Shown piece by piece: positions 10,166 to 22,800 of a stretch of 64,000 nt of DNA. The DNA comes from Linepithema humile (lineage: Eukaryota; Arthropoda; Insecta; Hymenoptera; Formicidae). The position numbers were made by a program, and so were the translations under genes. The DNA lies in assembly GCF_040581485.1 (NCBI RefSeq), contig NC_090131.1, positions 19,046,532 to 19,110,531 on the forward strand. Direction: 5' to 3'. The notes under the pieces were generated by a model, which did no database searches, had not been told where the DNA came from, and saw nothing but the letters and a program-made list of their open reading frames with translations. Numbering within the stretch: position 1 is the first letter of the stretch; every line of letters begins with the position of its first letter.

Positions 10166-13100
10166 CGTAATATATTTTCTCTTTTACTTTTCGGATTTTC
10201 GAAAAGGTGCTTTATATGCTATTATATGCGAAGGATTACTACTATCGCATTTTTGGTATCTTCGTTTTCCAAACTCAGTGGTATCAATCGGAATATTTTT
10301 GAATGCAAAATTTTATTCCGACGAAATTAATTGTAATTTTAAGCGATGCTAACGAATCTAGAAAACTCTTATAAGCAGCGCATGAACGTGCATGCATAAC
10401 GAAGGAGTTCTATTGGATTATAGCAAAGGAGTTGTCTTTATTGAAGGGCGAGTGACAAAAAAATCTCAAACCATTAATTTCTCGCGGTTGGGACACGTTA
10501 ATTAGACAGTCGTAAGACGGTTTTAACCGGTCATGCGTGGAAGGGGAAAACGAAAAAGCGGGCAAACCAAAGAAGGAGGAGAAAATGATAAAGAACACAA
10601 GAAAGACGCACGAGTTTTGCGAAGAGAAAAAGGGCGGTCATTTTGTAGGCAAACCTTAAATCGATCTTAAGGCCCGAGTCCTCGCCAGGACCCAGAACCG
10701 TTTCGGGCAGTTACCATAAACCATAAATAACTGAACGAGGCATAAAAGTACGCGTCTACCCTCTCATTAATTTGATTAAAAAGGCTGTAAATTAGCAATT
10801 TTGCTAATTGCGACGTCACGGTTTCTTTCGTTCGCCGCATTCGATATAGCGCATAAAGCGGTAAAAAAACGAGAAAAGAAAAAAAAATAAGAAAAAGAGG
10901 AGTAACGATAAGAGATAAGTGAGAGAGCGGCGAAGAATAAAGCGGAAAAGGACTAAAATCGAGGGTAAAAAATAAGTAAAACGGAAAAAGCGCAACAGAA
11001 TTATATAAATCGTAATATAAAAAATGCGAGAGATGCATTATCACGCTGTTCATAAATTACCAAAGTTTATTTGGATATTTAAGTTGCATTAACTAATCCG
11101 CAGATGCGTCCCCCGATTGTGTAATGGAATACTATTAACTTTTCCAACATATGTTACGTGAAGAAGAGAAACGCATTGTTGACATAAAAGCGTCAAACTA
11201 ATCAATGATCCGGCGTAGCTTACGTAGATGTTTTACCGCAACGGGCGTAAATCTCTCTTGCTGTATACTTATACTATAATGACACAACAATATTTATAAG
11301 CATCCGTTTTTAACACCGTATCACACGATCAAAAAAGTTTAAACAAGGTTCGCGCACACATATTTTTCTAAAGTATTTAAGTTTGCTTTAACATTAACAA
11401 GATATTTTTGACACAGTAATAAAGAAAAAATTTAAAGAATAAAGGATATTTTAATGTGATTAAATCTTTAATATATTACAATATTCTGAATCTTTTTATT
11501 CTTAAAATTGAAATCTGAAAACGTGATATTTTCAATTTTCTTAGGAAAAGTCATGTCATGTATAAGTTATTTTTCCCAAAAACTTTTCGTTTGTCAACTA
11601 CAGTAGTAACAGTGTATTTTCATAAAATCTTGTCCATATACAATGTCAACACATTGCAAGCATTCCGTGCAAATAGGAACTGCGTTCATCATGTGTTAGT
11701 AACGACACAATTTACTTGTACATACCCCTCTAGAATTTCTATGAGGTCGGCGCGCGCCGAAAAGCTCGTTGCAAAATTAAGTTTGGCACGTTGGTGAAAT
11801 ACCGAGCGAAATACCACCACCCGTGCCAAGTGAAATCTTCGCGGAAGGGCAAAGATTCAAGTCCGAAGGCAGCCTACATCTGTGCGACGCCGACGTTTTA
11901 CATATGCATCATCGCTCGGAATAAAAAAATGTTTTCGATTAAGATATAAGAATAGTGACGCGCGATATGCACATGCGACTGTTTTTCTTTTATATTGTTA
12001 GAAGTAAAATAGATGTATCTTGCAATCGAATGAAAACGAAATATTAAATATTTATGTTAATTTAATGTTTGATTCAAAACAGGAAAAAAGAACAAGATCG
12101 TATATGTTTAATAGCAAATTAAATGACATTTTATCTTGATGTTAATTTCTTTAACTAACGTGTGATTAAAATTTGATGATACTGTACGGCATAACTTATA
12201 ATTACGTAACTGAATGAAGCTAATGGAATGTATGTGGTGTGGTTTATCTTTCATTTTCACGGCTAATTATATGGAAACGGTTGTTGTGCAACAGCGGTTC
12301 GCTAATTTATCGCTGCATTTTCCCTCGCATAAGCTCATTCCATCAAAAGTAATCTTTTCCGATCCAACACGGTACATTCCGGATATTTTTATGTACATAG
12401 AATGCGATAGTAGTATTGAAAAATGAACGCACGTATAAACACACGATACCTACGTGAAAGTTTAACACGCGTAAAAGTTTGGTATTACGAGCGCAGTAGC
12501 CAACGAAACGACGTAGGAGATAAAAGTTAAAAGACTGTGTAGATACACTGGCGAGTGAACAAACCGGTTTCGGGACGACAATTTTGATGACAACAATTTC
12601 ACGGTCATCGGTGAAAATTGTGCGAAAGAAAAACGCCATACGGTCATAAAAGACGTAAAGATCTCAAAGAGACGTTTGAAGTAAGACTCGCTCATAGGCT
12701 TTGAAATCATCTTAGTCTCTCTACGAACTCCTTTGCGTTCTCCCGTCCTTTACTGCTTAAGAAGAATTCTCTCCTCGGATATAACGTTAGAAAATCACAT
12801 TGACGAAGCATAATTAATTAGGGTAGCTATCAAACGCGAAGACTCGGTGAGTGTATTTCTCATTCCCTGCTTTCCCTCCAAAAGTCAAAAGATACACAAT
12901 TTCTACCTCTAATTAGTTGCTATTAATGTCTCTGATGCGATCTTTCTTAATTAATGAATAGATAGATAGATCAAAACGACCAAAAACAGTTTTGCGCGTA
13001 AGCGATGCTCTTAAAGATTACTAATCAGAGAGTAAGTAGAGACAAATGCTTGCAAAGTCGCTGACTTATTAATGAAGGTGTAAAAAATTTACTCGTCTCG

Positions 13101-13352
13101 TACAATGAAAAAAGCAATGAATACTGAATATTGTGCGATCCTATAAATTGTGGCTTTCATTAAATGTGGCTTTAAAATAATTAATTTTAAGAAATTTTCA
13201 TTTTCGACATTGTACGTAAAATACAAAAAATTATTTTATCTTATTTTAAACGCATATTATTTTTTCTCATTTTTCTTATAATTTTGAAAATAATTTTAAA
13301 CGGGATACATGTATAGCTTCTTCACTATCTCTAAAAAAAATACATTTTTTAT
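10166..13352. other. no recognisable gene
   Basis: Unique, mostly AT-rich DNA. Purine-rich stretches lie at 10860-10990 and a weak inverted repeat (TTGGCACG / CGTGCCAA) at 11783-11829. If the distal first-exon candidate at 13367 is real, all of this is intron on the minus strand. A plus-strand donor-like GTGAGTG occurs at 12847, but the DNA before it is stopped in all frames. Confidence 0.6.
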
Positions 13353-13366
13353 AATAAATTACTTAC

Positions 13367-13415
13367 CATATCGTTGCTCTGCTATCGCTTAATGCCTCCT
13401 AGGCCTCCTCCTCCT
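13367..13415 (-). other. candidate alternative first exon, distal copy
   Basis: Minus-strand homologue of 8794-8840. GGAGGAGGAGGCCTAGGAGG is followed by a consensus donor, ATATG|GTAAGTAATTT. Homology continues into the intron side (ATAAATT.CTTACC on the plus strand) and, at lower identity, upstream to about 13545 (ATCGCGCGA, then AGACGCATTTTGTTAT), with matching spacing of 36 versus 39 bp. All three frames are stopped, so it cannot code through to the donor. The upstream flank includes TGACGTCG (13516-13523), a CRE-like sequence. The 5' limit is set by analogy with the proximal copy. Confidence 0.4.
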
Positions 13416-13545
13416 CTCAGCGATTTTGCAATGCACTCACACACGTTCGCGGCACATGCATTGCTCGCGCGCGTACCCGGATGCAAAAATCGCGCGACAC
13501 TTTAAACGGCACTGCTGACGTCGTAGACGCATTTTGTTATACTAC

Positions 13546-15111
13546 AACGGAACGAATATATTTCATAGTACCGATCACGCGTACATCTTATCTGTAAAAT
13601 ATAAATACATTTACATTACAATGAAATCAAACAATATTATAACTATATAAGTGATACATATAATTTGTGATATATTTAATTTTGACGATTCTTAACGAAA
13701 GATACTTTCAGTATAGTTGTGCGGCCACGTGATGGTCGCAGAATTCAGATATGCTCGCGTTTGAAACACAACTCGCAGATGTCTCAGATATTGAAACAAC
13801 ACGACCCGATATCCGCGGGACGTCGACAATATGGTTTGGAGGCAAGCTCCAAAAGTCGTTGCACAATGACCAGCCGATATACGGGGGAATTATCGTGACG
13901 TATCGGTCGTATTCCGTTCGAGAAGAAAGAGTAGGTAGAAGGAAAGACGAGGACGGTCCTTACCTTCGCCCAAAGAGAAGGACGCCCCTCCGATTCGATC
14001 AGATACAAGAAGGGCCGCAGGACCCCTTCTGCGCGGATGCGCAGGGCAATGTCGAAGAGAATCATGGGACGATAGAGAAGAGGAGAATACGTCGGTGGAC
14101 GGAGAGAGGGCGAGTCTCAGGACTGACGATAGGAATGTTTTCTGGCTCTCCGATACCGAAGGGGAAGGAAGAGGAAAGAAAGAAATACCGCGCGAGCGCG
14201 TATTTATAGGGTTACTTTAGGATTATTCCAGTACCGGCCGAATTGGCACTGTCGTCATCTTTTCTGTCGCGACCTTTTATCAAAAGCTTCTTACGCGGCG
14301 GCTGCGCTCGTATTTTTCTTCACATCCACTCAAGATTCTTTCGAATGTCATCACGTTACTCTGGGAAATATGATGATGTTTAGGAAGCGGATAAAAGCGA
14401 CTTATTTCACTCGCGTGATAAACGCCGTAGAAACACGCCCGCCGAAAGATATAACGGATAATTATACTTGGACGATTACTCCCAGATGTCTAATGGAACG
14501 ACGTGAAATCTTAAACGCGTGTCGTTTAACTCTTCAATTTCCGGTAATCTTTATTCAGGCTTATTGGAATTTATATGCGAACGTTTAGTGCTCCAAGAAT
14601 GTATTTTTATTTCAAGAATTTAAAACAATCTATGGAAGATTTATTTGAAAAAAAAAATACAGAAGACAATTATTTTTCAAGTCGATTAGCATAGCATGAA
14701 AAATTCTGTCTTAAAAAATATAATGTAACGAAGCGACTATAATTTCTTCTGAAAACTGCCATTGCAGTTATTTGTGTGTTTGTAGTTATCTTATACACTT
14801 CTTCGACTTCTCTAGTGGAAAAACCTAACAGCTCTTCGGCTCTGTCAAGTTTGAGGCCAAAGTTTCTTTTCGTTTTTCCAATTCCCAAACGTATAAAAAG
14901 AAATAGAAACCAAGCGGCCATCGTTTGCGGCGAAAGAATATGTGCTTCGAGGTATAAAACGTAATAGTCTTCGACTGAGTGCGCTCATCGAGCACTAGGT
15001 AAGAAAGAAATAAGTGAATAGCTAAGGAGAATAGAGACAGAAGTAAGGAAAAGTCGAGAAGATGGTAAAAAAAAGAAAAAGACGAAAAAGAGTTAGCATC
15101 TTTCTTCGCTC
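13546..15111. other. no recognisable gene
   Basis: Holds a 152-codon plus-strand frame (13751-14209) rich in charged residues without any domain I recognise, overlapped by a 93-codon minus frame. I treat both as chance. The rest is unique sequence, AT-rich from 14590 to 14760. Confidence 0.55.
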
Positions 15112-15124
15112 TTCGTCGTCGTAA

Positions 15125-15169
<45 letters not shown>

Positions 15170-15215
15170 TCGTCGTCATCGTGATGTTCTTCTTCTACTT
15201 CTTCGTCGTCGTCGC
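15112..15215. repeat. (TCG)n trinucleotide array
   Basis: Uninterrupted (TCG)n from 15125 to 15168 (nearly 15 units), with imperfect units on both sides. Read on the minus strand in one frame it gives a run of about 20 aspartates with glutamates before it, inside an 86-codon open frame. That frame ends in a hydrophobic, Phe/Leu-rich stretch with no family resemblance, so the acid run is taken as a product of the microsatellite. Confidence 0.95.
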
Positions 15216-18200
15216 CCTCATCGCCGTTGGGAGGAGAGACAGAGACATCAAAGAAAGCGACATATCCGTTCACACTCGACACTCATATATGTTCCCTCTT
15301 GTTCCTGAGCCGCTCGCTCGTGGACCGTGTCGTCACGCTGGTATGCGTGCATATGTACGCACACACCCTCGGTCCGCGGAGGATACGGGTAACTCCGGTC
15401 GGCTGCAGGTCCGCGAATAACACGTGACGACCATAATGCGGCTGACGGCGTCTTAATAAAATGAACTTGTCATTCCGAAACAGCTAACCAGCCTTCGGTC
15501 CAACCACCTCTATTCCGCCGCCAGACTCCTGAGCGTATCCTTTGCCATTCGCCTCTCCCTCTCCCCCCCCCCCTCTCGTAAACCCTACTCAAAGTCTTTC
15601 CAGCTTCCTCCATCTCGGGTCCTCCACGCCCTCCGGCTTTATTTATACCTCGTTAAATTAGCGCCGATCGTCGATGCGGAGAAGGCGTAGGATCGTACTG
15701 TTCATTCTGCTCATCTTCCACGTCCCGAGATGCCCTCGGAGACACCTTGTCGCGTTCCGCGTGTCTCATCCTGTCGTCGATGGTACTATCGTATCGATGT
15801 GTTGGGCGATCGGCACTTTAGATTGCTAAATATCTTTGGAACCTTGTCACGATATGATGCTCTTAATGAATTGTGATGTCTACGGCTAATGAAGGACGCA
15901 TAATTGGATTAACTAAAGCAAAATCAATAATTTTCGCTTCGAATAGAAAGAAATGAGATGATTGTTGAATGAGATTCAAAGTTTTATGAAGAAAAAATAA
16001 AAATTAAAAGCTTAGTAACAACGCTGAAAATACTCGATTCGCAGGAATCGGAAGGTCGGAAAGTGTGTTAGCGTGTTATCAAAGCCACGAAGGACGCATA
16101 ATAGATAAAAATCGGGAGAGGTCGCGGCCACTTGACGCCGCGGAATTTTCGCGCATGTGATAAATCACGCGTTATAAGACCCATAGGTCAAGAGGGAGAA
16201 ACAGCTTGGATAGAGTGATGGATACGCCACGGTGGCCGCGGAGAAAGGGCAGTCATCCAGAAAAGGGCAGCGGAGTATTTGAAATGAAAGGGCGTATGGA
16301 TGCGCCTAGGCAAGCGCGCAAGAGACACGTAAAGACGCATTCATCTCATTCAAGGTAGCCTTAAGTCTTTGATCAGATAACGGATGTACACTCCTCTCGC
16401 TGTTGCTGCGAGACTCCGTCGAAGCGACGTTCTCTCGCTCTTTCTGCGTGCATCTCGCATGGCATTTTTCTTTTTCTCACTCTCACAATCTTCTGCCAAC
16501 TTCTCTTTTTTTTTCTCCTCTTCTTTTCCGATTGTGTCGTTCTTCGACACACTGCGTCTTCGAGATTTTCTATAGACTCGGTTCGAAAGTGTGTAAAGAC
16601 ATAAAGACGAAGGCGAAAGTCGTGTTCACCGGAAGGATTCAGTCCCGAGAGGCAAAAAGATTCCTGGAAAATCCTTTCTTAAATTCTTCGGCAGATAAAA
16701 ATAAGGCTGTTTTATCGTATTTATTCGAGAAATTAAAAAAAGAGCTAAAGCAGATTTGGTGAACGTGCTGTGAAGTTTATCGTCTCTGGGATGTCAGCAA
16801 TAAAATTCTTGCCAGCGAGCTAATTGCGAGCTTTGATTGCGATTACGCGACGACATGTAGTGACGACAGACGTCGTGATACGCGCCCGCGCAGTAGAATC
16901 TATTTATCGGCTGATTTATAGCGTAATTATCCGGTCGGCGATTGCGCGAGCTCCAGGCGATGGGAAAGATAATCACGTCAACGAGATTCCGAACGTTTCT
17001 ATCGTAGCGAGCGCAGTCAGCGATCGCCGCGAACACGTCTGGGAATACCGCGGTCGTCGAGTCGCGAACGCTCTTCTCCGAAACGCATTCCATAAGTCTT
17101 GAATTCGCGCGCGAGATCGTTACGAATTGTTTGTCTCAACAACAGGAACGGCGAGACGATAGTTGGTTATTTATTCGAAGTATTTATTCGAGGGAAGCGG
17201 AGAACTCGCGCGGAAGAGAGGCAAACCGCAAAACGACACGACAGCGAAACAAACGACTTTCGCGCGGTTGTCACTTCGGAGACCGTCGGACGTACCCGAA
17301 TTTCTCACAGCAACGTAAGGTCAAAGGTGGTGATTTGGTAGTGAGACAAAATCGTCGCGACGTGGAACGACGATTCACGAACTACTTTTATCGCAACTGG
17401 CAAAGATAGAGGCCGAACAAATTTTTTTCCCGCCGCTCGAATAGGGAATTATTACTGTCTCTTCTATCTCTTCGCTGTTGTTTGTTATCTATTAAGGAAT
17501 GTAATGATATTATCTTGACAGTTATTATTAATTTATGGCTAGTCACCGCAGGATAAACATGCACCGGACAAAATATTTCTATTTTTACAAATTGCTGACG
17601 TTTACCCCACGGGAAGACGTATTAATTACTCGGAAAATACGATCCCCGAAATGCACGAGATTACGTTGACAAATCGGTTACTCGTCGGCCCGCGGTGGAA
17701 TGATGAAACCTTCAAAGCGACGATACACCGCGTCCCGTGTTCCCGTGAGATAATCGAACCGCCGACGGAATATCAGACGCGGAAGGGGGATCTTTAGGAC
17801 CGTGTGTGTAGATAAGGTCTCAGTCCCGGGAGATCGTGTCTGCCGGATCCACGCTGCATCGTCTATGATTAATACAATCGTGAATGTACTATCTCGTCAG
17901 GGATAATAAGGGACGCGGAGTGACACGACGCGCCGTGTCGCCCGGCGTCCCACATAGTCAGGCAACGTTTCACTGAACCCCGGCTCCGACCCGGAGGGGG
18001 TCCGACGTCCACTGACACGGACATTTCATTTAAAGCGAGACGGAATTCGCTGGCTCGTCTCATACCAAAAAGTCACTCGATTGTAACCGACTTCTAAATA
18101 TTTCTCCAAAATGATTTACTCGAGTCGTACGACAAATATTACTGCATCGTGTCTAGATTTTCGAAAAGAAAGAGAAACATTTAATTTGGCGGCAAAGTTT

Positions 18201-20340
18201 TGGAGGATAAAAATGCTAAATATTAACATAGTAAAAGATATTGTTTTTTAGAATTACGGTATTTTTTGTCTCTTTAATGTTCCATATCTTTTTTTCTTTG
18301 TCATCTTGAGGCAAGAGTACCAGAAATATTCAAAACTGTTGTATATGGTTTAAGGCTCGAATATGTCAACCTTTGCGAGTATTTTTTGTCTCCTTTTGTC
18401 GATCTAAACTTGGTGCGTCCGTAAAGGACGAAGGGAACTTGGCGGATTTGAGCCGAACTGCAGTTTAATCCCTTTCGACTGCACGAGGCGATCGTAAAAC
18501 GACGTCGTAATTCCCTTCCTGTGTCCTCGTCGTAACCCTTCCTCGACCCGCCGCGCCGCTTTGGTCATCGGAGGACACTTCCTCAAAATGCCATCGCGGT
18601 AAATGCGATGAAACGATCGGTAGATAATAATTTATAAATTTATTTTATTAATATTACATATACGTTCTCTTATGGATTCTTTACGTGTCGACAGAAACTA
18701 CCGTTATCTAACGTTAAGAGCGATGCTAAGAAATTTTTTCCATAATTACTTGATGAGCTGTATTTTTTGACACTACAGCGTATCCCTTTATCTCTGTATT
18801 ACGTTATATATTTTAATATTTAACATTAAATATACTCTTTCGAATTAACAATCCTTAAATATTGAATTAAAATTTTGTTAAATCTTATAATGCTCGATTG
18901 CGTTATCTCATTTATTCTTAAAGCTTTATTTATTATATTTCTTTTAAATACAATTTAGAAACTTTGACTTTAACGGTATTTCTTTGAAAAATGTCAGCGT
19001 TAAGCACGAGACTATATAGAAACATTTAAGAAGACTTAGCGCGCGGAGGCTTGCAATTAAATCTTAAAGAGATACGCAATAATGTCTGTCGCTTAATGAC
19101 GCGCATACTTGTGTCGTATTATCGACAAACATCAAGTCCGTCTTGTCAATTTCACGGTAATAAACCACGGCATCGGCGACCCCGGGCGCAGCGAGAAACT
19201 CGTCGATAAAACGCGTGTGCCGGAGCATCAAATCCTCCGGGTTCACCGCACGACGCGAGATGCCGGCTACGTGGGCCGTGCGAACGAACCGCCAGCTGCA
19301 AAATCTTACATCGAGAGGGACGGACGTGAACGGGCGCAAGTCCGGACGCGAAACGAGGAGAGGGTTTTTTGCGCGAAGGAGCGCATAAAATTAAGCCGCA
19401 AATAAAGTGAGTCCACGAGTATCTTCCGGAGGAGAGCCCGCGCCAGCTTATGCCCACGGCGCCGTGAATCATCGCACCTAAACCAGCGACGTTTACTGTC
19501 GGGAATAACATTTGTCATACTAGAGTGAGGAGGCTATCGATTCACACAACGAGCTGTCGCGAGGCGGCAAGCGGAAAGCGCGCGAGGAGAGGACGGTGCC
19601 GTGGAATCGACGAAGGTGCTAGTTGAGAACGACTCGGTAAAGGAGGAAGACAGATAGCGAGCTCGAGTTCATAGGCTCATCCACACAGAGAGCAGAACTC
19701 TAAAGCACCACCGTAAATCTCCTCGCCCGGCACTGCCTCGGGACCGTTGAATTAACGGGTCGCGATCGTAAAGCGTAGCTCGACCAAGTCTGTCGCTCCG
19801 CGCGACGCAACGCGACGCAACGCCGATGCGCGCGAACAACCCGAAGGATGTCAAAGGGACATCTCCCATGAGCGAGGGAGTGATTCACGACGCGGAAGAA
19901 ATCCGATTTTCCTGGAATGTCGACGCGATCGTCGACGGCTTAGTCGACCGAAATGAAAGCTCTTTTTTTATAATCGCGGCAAATGTCAATTGACTGTCAC
20001 TCGTAATTTCAGATTGTTTTAAGCGCAAAGTTCTCCAAAAACATTCATCACACGATGTTCTACGTATACTTAAACGATATAGCAAATACAAGTAAATAAT
20101 TTATGCACAACATTTTACACACGAGTCGTAATCAGTCGAGGAATGGACAGGTGTGAGTCATTCTTCAACGATAACAAGGTGTAAAAAATAACTTAGGGAA
20201 AGTTTAATATATGGCGTAATATATAAAGATTTAACAGCAATAAACGCGTGATTAATATCTGGATCATATATAACATCGTATTTTTCGCAGTACTTATAAA
20301 GATAAAAATATGAGTCCAAAATTCAGTTTCGAAAGCCAGA
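15216..20340. other. no recognisable gene
   Basis: Unique sequence with pyrimidine-rich patches (15540-15600, including an 11-C run at 15563-15573; 16480-16530) and AT-rich troughs (18100-18300, 18620-19020). A 14-bp word, GAAGGACGCATAAT, recurs at 15891 and 16090. Open frames are short and mutually overlapping. No RNA genes seen. Confidence 0.6.
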
Positions 20341-20570
20341 TTAACCGAAAATATTTCGGGGACTCGCGGCGAGATCGGCACCGGCTCTCTGCGCGGGGAT
20401 ACTGTCAGTTATCAGTACATAAACATTCGGTCTCCATGCCGGCGCGTCCTCGTCGCTGCCCGCGTCGCGAGTTATACGCGCATTCTCTCCGCGTCGAGAG
20501 GGGACACCGGCACGCATAAAGTAAAAGCAAAGAGTTGAAAAAAGGAGCAGAAGGTCAACGCGGGCAAAAC

Positions 20571-20618
20571 GGAGGAGGAGGAGGAGGAGGAGGAGGAGGA
20601 GAAGAAGGAAGAAGAAGG
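20571..20618. repeat. (GGA)n trinucleotide array
   Basis: About ten perfect GGA units at 20571-20601, followed by GAA/GGA mixtures. It yields poly-Ser and poly-Leu in shadow frames on the minus strand. Confidence 0.95.
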
Positions 20619-20828
20619 TGCAGGGGGCGGAGCGCAATACTCGCACGACGGAAGAAATGGAATATGATATAATGCAAAAGCGAAAAAGAACAACGTGAAA
20701 AAGAAACCGCCGCGACCCGGCCCGCACGAGGGGTGGGGACAAAAGGGAGAGATTTAAAACCGCGTGGACATTGTCATCGGACGCGCGGCTATAAACCAAA
20801 CCGCGTGCCTGCTAAGTGAGACTGAGCT

Positions 20829-20831
<3 letters not shown>

Positions 20832-20860
<29 letters not shown>
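20832..20860. repeat. (CT)14 microsatellite
   Basis: Perfect CT dinucleotides, followed by a further pyrimidine-rich stretch to 20870. It lies about 35 bp after a TATA-like box. Confidence 0.97.
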
Positions 20861-20865
<5 letters not shown>

Positions 20866-21915
20866 TCTCGCTTTCGTCGCAGCCTTGTAACCCATGCATA
20901 GGGTGCTGGAATATACACCCTGCGTTATACACTCTCCACCATCTTGCTATAGATACAGATCCAAGAGACCGGCATTTCTCTACGCGCGATATATTCGCGG
21001 AGCGTTTACGATCTTGGCAGCCGGACCGGGACAGGTGTTATTTTTCATCGATTCGTTCGAGCGCATGTTCGGTGCCGCGCCGGCACCTTGAGTCCCGGCA
21101 CCGATTTTCAGCCTGCCTGCGAGAGGAGATCGGACGGACGGAGAGGACGAGAGAGGAGAGAGCGGAAGATGGAGAGAGCGCGCGATGTAAGATCAAGGAC
21201 GGCGGCAATCTGATTGAGATCGTAGCGATAATAATGCATTCGGGAGCGGCGGAGATTTGAAAAAGAGTAAAACCGCGCGGGTGATAGACAGGAAAAAATC
21301 AACTTGGCCGGGCCGTGATAAGAATCGCGTCTGTGCGTGCGAGCGATCGCGAATAAATCGTACACGGCGTACCGAAAACACGAGCGCGATATTTAACCCC
21401 TTCGGGCTCCGCGTCGCTTTCGCATTCGCGCACCGTTCTCGTCAAGTTCGCCTTTGAGTGAAGTTCCGTTTCGGGACCGACCGATCGGGTCGTGCACGCT
21501 GAGACTTCAAAAGGGCGCTTTGAAGCTACCTGTTTGCAATACTTTTTCGAACGGGGATACCATACCGCACGGACCAGAACTTCAAACATCGCCGTGGTTT
21601 CGCCGATGAAACTGTCGAGCCCCAAAGGGTTAACTGTTCCGGGCTCGGGCGTCGACGGTGTGTCGTGTCTTCGACTCGTAGCCTCATAGCTCCGCATAAC
21701 GCCGTCCCTTGAAGAGCTCCATTCCGAAGCACGATTCCGACGAGGTACCGTAACCTCCCGTGAGTGCATTTCCATATCCATGACTGCACCGTAACGTTCG
21801 CTCGACTACGCCGGAGAGATCGCAACGGCACTATGACGTCTCGAGCGGTTTCCTCAACCACCACCGGGCTGAGGAAACCTCTCTTGCGACGTCCGACTTG
21901 CACGGCAAGGAGGCG

Positions 21916-21990
21916 CCTCTCTCGCTCTCTCTATTTCTGCCTCTCTCTCTTTCTCTCTCTCTCTCTCCCTCTTCCTCTTTCTATTTCTCG
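21916..21990. repeat. CT-rich polypyrimidine tract
   Basis: Imperfect (CT)n with TTT and CCC interruptions over about 75 bp. It causes the Ser/Leu-rich beginning of the 233-codon plus-strand frame. Confidence 0.9.
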
Positions 21991-22800
21991 CTTCGTCTCT
22001 TGTTTTCTCCGCGGGGCAACTCCGGCTGCGTTTCGCATTCCTCGAGCGCTCTAAGCACCTCGATTCGAGTCATCGTCGAGAAGCGCCGTGACCCTGCCCG
22101 AGACTGCATTTCCATACCGGTGCGGCGCAGCGCAGCGCCGCCGCGCGCGCGGCTTCGATTCGAGTTCGCGATGAACCGCGACATACCGAACACGCATACA
22201 CACAGCGGCATTAAGATATCCATCGGGCGGGTCTTTTTTTTTTCGCGACCGAACGCCCCGAACCGGGGTCACGGTCCGTTCACGGTCGTGAGACACCCCA
22301 CAAAGACGGCGCGCGCGGACGTCTCCGTCGGGCCTCGGTACACTCGTGACGGCTCGCTATCATCAATTGTTCCGTTTTGCCTTCGGCCCCGTACACCGTT
22401 CCTTCACCCCGGTTTTGTCTGTCTTTGTTCCCGTATCCCTCGTTCTCTCGCTCGCACCGACGGGAGGAAACGGCGACGCGAGGTTTCAATGGGCATTTCT
22501 CAGCCAGCGTCAGACGTGAATAAATATAATACGTGGTACACACGGTACTACCAGGGCAGAAGGGCGCGTACGGAAGGGGGAGGGGAAATCGCGAGCTAAG
22601 GCGAAGCCGCAAGCATTTACCCGCGCGCGTTGTCATGCGACGATCGTCGCCGTTTCTCTCTCTAATCCCGTAGATGCGTTGCTGCTTTGGAGTCTCCTGC
22701 TATCGTTGAATTCCATCTGCGTTCTTTAACGCGCGCGTCCATGATAATTCTCGTGCCGCCGCAACGGTCGGGAAATGGGCTGCGTGATGCGCACGAGTGG

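Larger units (their letters stand above)
20341..22800. other. GC-rich, CpG-dense block, possible promoter region
   Basis: GC content rises sharply against the AT-rich flanks. The block holds a GGA array, TATAAACC at 20790-20797 followed about 35 bp later by a (CT)14 tract, and long pyrimidine runs. Open frames of up to 233 codons (21898-22599) occur on several frames at once and are Ser/Leu/Arg-rich, as expected from stop-poor, CpG-rich DNA. In insects such blocks with GAGA-type repeats often mark promoters, but no splice-consistent exon could be defined here. Confidence 0.4.

Noticed and set aside
10035..10352. 105-codon frame starting in the last satellite copy
   Set aside because: It begins in the repeat and ends in unique flank. 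The other copies lack the frame, so it is not a gene.
11783..11829. inverted repeat TTGGCACG / CGTGCCAA
   Set aside because: Only 8 paired bases with a 31-nt loop and no TA or other target duplication.
12760..12850. plus-strand acceptor-donor pair around 12762-12846
   Set aside because: All three frames are stopped and there is no homologous copy. Left as chance splice-like signals.
20910..20930. ACACCCTG, resembling an inverted CAGGGTG element end
   Set aside because: No TA directly outside it and no partner end nearby.
21898..22599. 233-codon plus-strand open frame
   Set aside because: It starts in a polypyrimidine tract and continues in GC-rich DNA with other open frames on both strands. 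No domain, no splice context.
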